Shown one piece after another: positions 24,834-28,823 of a stretch of 28,823 nucleotides of DNA. Positions within the stretch are counted from its first letter, which is position 1. The number at the start of each line of letters is the position of its first letter. The notes below the pieces were generated by a model. The model searched no databases, had not been told where the DNA came from, and saw only the letters and a list, made by a program, of their open reading frames with translations. The translations under genes were made by a program, and so were the position numbers. Source of the stretch: Sutterella sp. (GTDB lineage: Bacteria; Pseudomonadota; Gammaproteobacteria; Burkholderiales; Burkholderiaceae_F); the NCBI GenBank assembly GCA_020025955.1, contig JAHHRF010000019.1:1-28823 (forward strand). The letters run 5' to 3'.

Positions 24834-25160
24834 TTACCCTAAGTGGGTTTCTAAGAAGGCTTTGAGTTCACCCGGGGTCTGCACTTCCACAATACGACCG
24901 ACTTCTTTGCCGTCCTTGAAAACCATCATCGTGGGGATGTTCACGATCTGGAAGGCTTCCTTGAGGGCCGGTTCTTCGTCAACGTTAGCTGCGCCAAAAT
25001 CGGCTTTGTCCGCCATCTGCTCAGCAAACTTCATATAGAAGGGGGCAGCGCGCACACAGTCAATGCACCAGGGGGCGCCACAAGCAAAAACGAAGGGGCG
25101 CTTGGCCTCTTCAATTAACGCTTTCGCTTCAGCGAGCGAAAGTTGACGAACGTTGGTCAT
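24834..25160 (-). CDS. Thioredoxin-family protein
   Basis: This 108-residue cytoplasmic thioredoxin fold has the active site WCIDC (Cys32, Cys35) in CGAPWCIDCVRAAPF, the buried acidic-strand region ANVDEEP, the cis-proline loop NIPTMMVF (Pro76) and the C-terminal GKEVGRIVE strand. The CIDC centre differs from the CGPC of classical thioredoxin, so redox potential and partners may differ. An extra Cys27 lies five residues before the first active-site cysteine. Length is normal for thioredoxin. It is the first gene of the unit with the flavin-reductase-like gene. An extended -10 (TGGTAGGAT on the minus strand) lies 58 bases upstream. The ribosome site is a modest GGAGA. It is probably not the main TrxA, but this cannot be decided from the window. 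Confidence 0.88.
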   Translation of the reverse strand: MTNVRQLSLAEAKALIEEAKRPFVFACGAPWCIDCVRAAPFYMKFAEQMADKADFGAANVDEEPALKEAFQIVNIPTMMVFKDGKEVGRIVEVQTPGELKAFLETHLG

Positions 25161-25217
25161 GGTGGTCTCCAGAAAGAAAAAGAGAGATGTCCGAGTAGTC
25201 TATCGGGTTTTCACGTA

Positions 25218-25226
25218 ATCCTACCA
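25218..25226 (-). promoter_or_regulatory. Extended -10 promoter of the thioredoxin-like unit
   Basis: On the minus strand TGGTAGGAT is an extended -10 (TGn plus TAGGAT). A weak -35-like TTGCAC lies 18 bases upstream (25242-25247). The predicted leader is about 50 bases. Confidence 0.45.
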
Positions 25227-25432
25227 GAATCGCTTTTAGAGGTGCAATGTTGTGGAAACGAATCGATACCCTCTGGCGGGATGAAGAAAAAAGAATCCCC
25301 TACACATCCCCTATATCAGGGAGGAGAAAGGTCCTAAGGGTGAATGAATTTTCCTTGATTCTCAGGATCCATTTTCATAATGCGACATCGATCGACGTGG
25401 TCTGCCGAGTTGCACGAAGGCGGGCTCTGGGG

Positions 25433-25448
25433 GTACTATCGATTCATT
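25433..25448. promoter_or_regulatory. Probable upstream NrdR box (weak)
   Basis: Bases 25433-25448 match 9 of 16 positions of the NrdR box acaCwAtATaTwGtgt, chiefly the CTAT left half and the AT at 25442-25443. Its centre is 33 bases from the stronger box, close to the three-turn spacing usual for NrdR box pairs. Confidence 0.45.
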
Positions 25449-25477
25449 GACCCGTTGGGGTCTATCTACCATATATG
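25447..25477 (+). promoter_or_regulatory. Likely nrdAB promoter overlapping the NrdR box
   Basis: TTGACC (25447-25452) is a good -35. The matching -10 is either TATATG (25472-25477, spacing 19) or CATATA (25470-25475, spacing 17), both inside the NrdR box. Repressor binding would therefore block polymerase directly. Confidence 0.5.
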
Positions 25478-25481
25478 GTGT
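25466..25481. promoter_or_regulatory. NrdR box
   Basis: The 12-base palindrome ACCATATATGGT (25468-25479), extended by GT on the right, fits the NrdR consensus core C-w-A-t-A-T-a-T-w-G-t-g-t at all but the two w positions. NrdR is the ATP-cone repressor of ribonucleotide reductase genes, and nrdA follows. Confidence 0.7.
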
Positions 25482-25610
25482 TAGTGACGAAAATAAGCAA
25501 CAAGGATTAGTTCTCCCTGTTCGATTTTACTAAACGACGAAGAGAGCCTAGGAGAGGCGCCCCTTCGTTGGGTTTAGACCCCGCTAACCCCCAGCTTTGT
25601 GAGTGATGGG

Positions 25611-27386
25611 ATGTCCGTACAAATTGATTTAAGCCGTGATGCGCTCTTTGATGAGCTCGGTCTCATGCGTTTGCGTGAAAGCTATATGCGCCCTGATGAA
25701 AAAAGCCCTCAGGAGCGCTTTAAGTTCGTGGCCGAAACCTTTGCGTCGAACCCGGCGCATGCCCAACGTATTTATGACTACGCCAGCCGCCATTGGTTGA
25801 GCTTCTCGACCCCCATTTTGGCTTTTGGTCGTGCGAAAAAGGGCTTGCCCATTTCGTGCTTCTTGTCTTATATGCCCGATAGCGCAGAAGGCTTAGTTGA
25901 CACCTTGTCGGAAGTCAATTGGCTTAGCATGCTCGGGGGCGGCGTAGGGATCCATGTGGGGATTCGCTCCGCAGACGAAAAGAGTGTGGGCGTGATGCCC
26001 CATTTGAAGGTTTATGACGCGGCGTGCTTGGCGTACCGTCAAGGGTCCACCCGTCGTGGGTCCTATGCCGCCTTTTTGTCGATTGATCACCCCGACATCA
26101 TTAGCTTCATTGAGATGCGTAAACCCACGGGGGATCAGAACTTAAAGGCCTTAAACCTGCACCATGGCGTTAACATCACCGATGCGTTTATGGCGAAAGT
26201 CGAAGCGAGCATGCGTGATGAAAACGCGGACGACAGCTGGCCCTTAAAGCACCCGAGTACGGGGGAAGTGGTGGAAGTCGTTTCGGCTCGCGACTTGTGG
26301 CAACGCATTTTAGAGATGCGTATGCACACGGGTGAACCTTATTTGGTCTTTACCGATACGGCTAACCGTGCCATGCCCGAGTGGCTCAAGAAAAAGGGCT
26401 TATCCATTCACGGGTCCAACCTCTGTACGGAAATTTTCCTTCCCACGAGCGCAGAACGCACGGCCGTTTGCTGTCTCTCGAGCCTTAACTTGGAATATTT
26501 CGACCAGTGGCGTCATGCCCCGCAGTTTATTGAAGACGTGTTGGAATTCTTAGATAACGTCCTTCAGTATTTCATTGAGCATGCGCCCGACCCCATTGCC
26601 CGCGCCCGCTATTCCGCCATGCGTGAACGAAGCGTCGGTTTGGGCGCCTTGGGGTTCCATGCGTACTTGCAGAAAAATGGCATTCCCTTTGAGTCCGTGG
26701 TGGCCAAGGTCACCAACATGGCGATGTTCCGTCATATCCGTTCGAGCTGTGAAGCGGCAGACCATGCGCTCTGTGAGCGTCGTGGGGCGTGCCCGGACGC
26801 AGCAGACGCCGGCGTAATGCGCCGTTTCTCGCACTGGATGGCGGTGGCCCCGAATGCCAGTTCGTCGCTTATTATGGGCGGAACGAGCCCCTCAATTGAG
26901 CCGACCCGCGCCAACGTGTACCGCCAAGATACGATTTCGGGCGCCTACATCATGAAGAACCGTTTCTTGAAGGCAGAACTCGCCAAGCGTGGGCTCGATA
27001 CCGATGAAGTCTGGGCGGATTTGATTGCGCACGATGGCTCGGTACAGCATCGCGAGGATTTACCGCAAGACATTAAAGACATCTACAAAACCGCCATCGA
27101 ACTCGATCAGCGTTGGATTGTGGAATTAGCGGCCGACCGTCAGCCCTTTATCGATCAGGGGCAGTCGGTGAATTTATTCTTCCCGCCCGATGTGTCCATT
27201 CCCTACTTACACGCCTGCCACTTCTTGGCTTGGAAAAAGGGGTTGAAGAGCCTTTACTACAACCGCTCGGACAAATTACGTAAAGCGGACCGTGTCGGGG
27301 TTCAGGTCGAACGCCGTCGTATTGAAGATGAAATCAACATGCGTGCCGTGGCCGATGACTCCACGTGCTTGGCGTGTGAAGGATAA
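25611..27386 (+). CDS. nrdA: Class I ribonucleoside-diphosphate reductase alpha subunit without ATP-cone
   Basis: This 591-residue catalytic subunit reduces ribonucleotides to deoxyribonucleotides. Numbered from ATG 25611, Cys83 (PISCFLS) and Cys287 (TAVCCLSSLNL) are the redox pair. Asn270, Cys272 and Glu274 (GSNLCTEIF) are the radical-site residues, and LYYNRSDK has the Tyr pair of the radical pathway. STCLACEG at the C terminus is the thiol shuttle. APNASSSLIMGGTSPSIEP is the phosphate-binding loop. The protein begins directly in the catalytic region; the N-terminal ATP-cone (overall activity site) of the roughly 760-residue E. coli type is absent. A GTG at 25599 in the same frame would add four residues; neither start has a good ribosome site. 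nrdB follows 14 bases later. The specificity site, which lies in the barrel, should remain. The short form resembles those seen in phages and some bacteria. Confidence 0.93.
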   Translation: MSVQIDLSRDALFDELGLMRLRESYMRPDEKSPQERFKFVAETFASNPAHAQRIYDYASRHWLSFSTPILAFGRAKKGLPISCFLSYMPDSAEGLVDTLSEVNWLSMLGGGVGIHVGIRSADEKSVGVMPHLKVYDAACLAYRQGSTRRGSYAAFLSIDHPDIISFIEMRKPTGDQNLKALNLHHGVNITDAFMAKVEASMRDENADDSWPLKHPSTGEVVEVVSARDLWQRILEMRMHTGEPYLVFTDTANRAMPEWLKKKGLSIHGSNLCTEIFLPTSAERTAVCCLSSLNLEYFDQWRHAPQFIEDVLEFLDNVLQYFIEHAPDPIARARYSAMRERSVGLGALGFHAYLQKNGIPFESVVAKVTNMAMFRHIRSSCEAADHALCERRGACPDAADAGVMRRFSHWMAVAPNASSSLIMGGTSPSIEPTRANVYRQDTISGAYIMKNRFLKAELAKRGLDTDEVWADLIAHDGSVQHREDLPQDIKDIYKTAIELDQRWIVELAADRQPFIDQGQSVNLFFPPDVSIPYLHACHFLAWKKGLKSLYYNRSDKLRKADRVGVQVERRRIEDEINMRAVADDSTCLACEG

Positions 27387-27400
27387 GGAGAGGACAAGTC

Positions 27401-28456
27401 ATGGCAGATGAAGCTTTAATGGGCGTGAAACGCCCCCAAGAGCGTGGTCTTTTAGATGAGCGCAATTACTTCAAGCCCTTTACCTATCCGTGGGCTTACG
27501 AAGCTTTTATGCAAAGTGAGCAGATGCACTGGCTCTGGACGGAAGTGCCCATGCTCGAAGACGTGAAGGACTACAACCAGAAGTTAACGGAGAGTGAAAA
27601 AGACTTTCTCACGAAGATTCTGCGCTTCTTTACGCAAGGCGACATTGACGTCTCAGGCGCCTATGTCAACACCTATTTGCCCCGCTTTAAGCAGCCGGAA
27701 GTGCGCATGATGCTCTCGAGCTTTGCAGCACGCGAAGCCGTACATATTGCCGCGTACTCCCATTTGATTGAAACCTTGGGGTTGCCAGAATCGATCTATA
27801 ACGAATTCTTGCAGTACGAGGCCATGGCCGCAAAGCACCACTTCTTCAACGACGTGAGTGAAGACAAAAAGGACTTAGCGGCTCAGATTGCAGCATTTTC
27901 GGCCTTTACCGAAGGCATGCAGCTCTTTAGCTCCTTTGTGATGCTCTTGAACTTCACCCGTAACGGCACCATGAAAGGCATGGGGCAGATTATTGCCTGG
28001 TCGATCGCGGACGAAACCCTGCACACGGAATCGATGACGCGAATCTTTCGTGAGTACATCCAAGAAAATCCTGAGCTCTGGACGGATGAATTAAAGCGCA
28101 AGATTTACACCATCGCGGAAAAGATGGTGGAACTCGAAGACGCCTTCATTGACTTGGCCTTTGGGGTGTCGGAAATGAAGCGCTTAACGCGCGGAGAAGT
28201 GCGTGACTACATCCGCTACATCGCAGACCGTCGTTTGATCGGTTTGGGCATGAAGGGGATCTTCGGGGTGAAAAAGAACCCCTTACCCTGGGTGGATGCC
28301 ATGCTGGGGGTCTCGCACACCAACTTCTTTGAAAACCGTGTCGTGGACTACGCCAAGGGCGCCTTAACCGGCGACTGGGGGGAAGTCTGGGGGTCGGCTC
28401 ATGAAGAAGAAAAAGAGAAACCCCTCGAATTTAAAGAGCAGTCTTTACCGCTCTAA
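27401..28456 (+). CDS. nrdB: Class I ribonucleotide reductase beta subunit (diiron/tyrosyl radical)
   Basis: This 351-residue radical-generating subunit has a full set of metal ligands: Asp54 (LEDVKDY), Glu112 and His115 (REAVHIAAY), Glu171 (FTEGMQLF), Glu205 and His208 (ADETLHTE). Tyr119, in the position of E. coli Tyr122 (EAVHIAAY), is present, so a classical oxygen-generated tyrosyl radical is expected. It has no ATP-cone at its N terminus, unlike the NrdB proteins of some species that carry the cone there. Length is ordinary. AAGGAG overlapping the nrdA stop codon (27385-27390) is its ribosome site. Terminated by the hairpin at 28471-28502. It acts as a dimer docking its C-terminal tail on NrdA in the cytoplasm. 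Confidence 0.95.
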   Translation: MADEALMGVKRPQERGLLDERNYFKPFTYPWAYEAFMQSEQMHWLWTEVPMLEDVKDYNQKLTESEKDFLTKILRFFTQGDIDVSGAYVNTYLPRFKQPEVRMMLSSFAAREAVHIAAYSHLIETLGLPESIYNEFLQYEAMAAKHHFFNDVSEDKKDLAAQIAAFSAFTEGMQLFSSFVMLLNFTRNGTMKGMGQIIAWSIADETLHTESMTRIFREYIQENPELWTDELKRKIYTIAEKMVELEDAFIDLAFGVSEMKRLTRGEVRDYIRYIADRRLIGLGMKGIFGVKKNPLPWVDAMLGVSHTNFFENRVVDYAKGALTGDWGEVWGSAHEEEKEKPLEFKEQSLPL

Positions 28457-28531
28457 GTTCTGAAACGAAGAAGAGGATGACCTAACGTCATCCTCTTTTT
28501 TTATTTGCCTGCCCACTTGTCGACAATCTTC
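28457..28531 (+). other. nrdB trailer with terminator and palindrome
   Basis: This short spacer holds the nrdB terminator and then TTGTCGACAA (28517-28526), a perfect 10-base palindrome lying six bases before the repeat array and sharing its GTCGAC core. Confidence 0.6.
28471..28502 (+). terminator. Intrinsic terminator of nrdAB
   Basis: AAGAGGATGAC (28471-28481) pairs perfectly with GTCATCCTCTT (28487-28497) around CTAAC, ending in seven T. It begins 14 bases after the nrdB stop. Confidence 0.95.
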
Positions 28532-28823
28532 CCATTTTTCGACATGACCCCAAAACGATGTCGACGCCTTCGACATGGAAACGTCGTGATGGTGAAAAAA
28601 GTCCATTTTTTCGACATGACCCCAAAGTGATGTCGATGCCTTCGACATGAAAACGTCGTGATGGTGAAAAAGCCTCATTTTTTCGACATGAGCCTGAAGT
28701 GATGTCGACGCCTTCGACATAGAAACGTCGCGATGGTGAAAAAAGTCCATTTTTTCGACATGGCCCAAAAGTGATGTCGACGCCTTCGACATAGAAACGT
28801 CGCGATGGTGAAAAAAGTCCATT
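28532..28823. repeat. 72-bp tandem repeat array with internal inverted repeats, continuing past the window end
   Basis: The motif TCGACATG recurs at 28539, 28611, 28683 and 28755, exactly 72 bases apart. Four units are visible, the last cut by the window edge. Units are nearly identical, with most changes in the dozen bases after TCGACATG. Within each unit TCGACAT, then ATGTCGA, then TCGACAT form alternating inverted repeats; the last two are five bases apart and make a tight hairpin. ACGTCG follows. Because 72 is divisible by three, one minus-strand frame stays open with a 24-residue repeat, but its end runs through the nrdB terminator and unit differences are mostly amino-acid-changing, so it is probably not coding. 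Confidence 0.85.

Larger units (their letters stand above)
25161..25610. other. Divergent intergenic region between trx-like and nrdA
   Basis: It contains the leftward promoter of the thioredoxin-like gene and, towards nrdA, two NrdR-type boxes with an overlapping promoter, then a leader of about 115-125 bases. A short hairpin CCCT/AGGG around 25308-25320 is the only other structure seen. No gene is supported. Confidence 0.6.

Noticed and set aside
25247..25450. 67-residue open frame in the nrdA leader region
   Set aside because: It overlaps the upstream NrdR-type box and -35, is not preceded by a ribosome site and resembles nothing known.
28532..28823. CRISPR array
   Set aside because: The period is 72 bp and the segments between constant blocks are themselves near-identical, unlike unique spacers; no cas gene is present.
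1..28823. Recent horizontal transfer or mobile island
   Set aside because: No integrase, transposase, tRNA-associated repeat or sharp codon-use change was seen; leucine codon use is consistent across the window.

Overview
This window looks like a chromosomal segment of a Gram-negative, moderately GC-rich proteobacterium. The outer-membrane autotransporters with extended signal peptides, a RecBCD recombinase and a secreted FccA-like flavoprotein reductase are the combination expected of host-associated Betaproteobacteria of the Sutterella/Parasutterella type. That placement is an inference from gene content, not from a marker gene. No rRNA, tRNA, CRISPR array, transposase or phage gene was recognised.

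Left part (1-10953, all on +): a surface/secretion region. It holds two tandem subtilisin-like (S8) serine-protease autotransporters, an M20-family metallopeptidase, and a very small stalk-only trimeric (YadA-type) autotransporter. The genes are single units, most ending in hairpin terminators, separated by unusually long intergenic stretches (about 0.5-0.9 kb). One of these carries two consensus DnaA boxes plus a one-mismatch box beside an AT-rich tract. Another carries an operator-like palindrome.

Middle part (11085-20950, +): a compact recC-recB-recD operon for the double-strand-break repair helicase-nuclease. It is followed by a non-coding stretch with an FNR/ANR-type box, a possible -10 element, a foldable segment of about 60 nt and a very strong terminator. 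This looks like an anaerobically controlled small RNA gene.

Right-middle part (21167-25160, all on -): a tandem-domain universal stress protein, a secreted fumarate-reductase-like flavoprotein without a haem domain, and a two-gene unit encoding a thioredoxin-like protein and a flavin-reductase-family protein. Each transcription unit has its own terminator. The theme is redox, stress and anaerobic electron disposal.

Right part (25433-28823, +): nrdA-nrdB, a class I ribonucleotide reductase whose alpha subunit lacks the N-terminal ATP-cone. It is preceded by a good NrdR box and a weaker partner 33 bp upstream, and ends at a textbook terminator. Immediately after it begins a 72-bp tandem repeat array, each unit containing inverted TCGACAT/ATGTCGA elements, which runs off the end of the window.

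The strongest candidates for something undescribed are the FNR-box/small-RNA locus after recD, the 72-bp repeat array, the DnaA-box cluster, and the tandem protease autotransporters whose protease parts are more alike than their membrane barrels.
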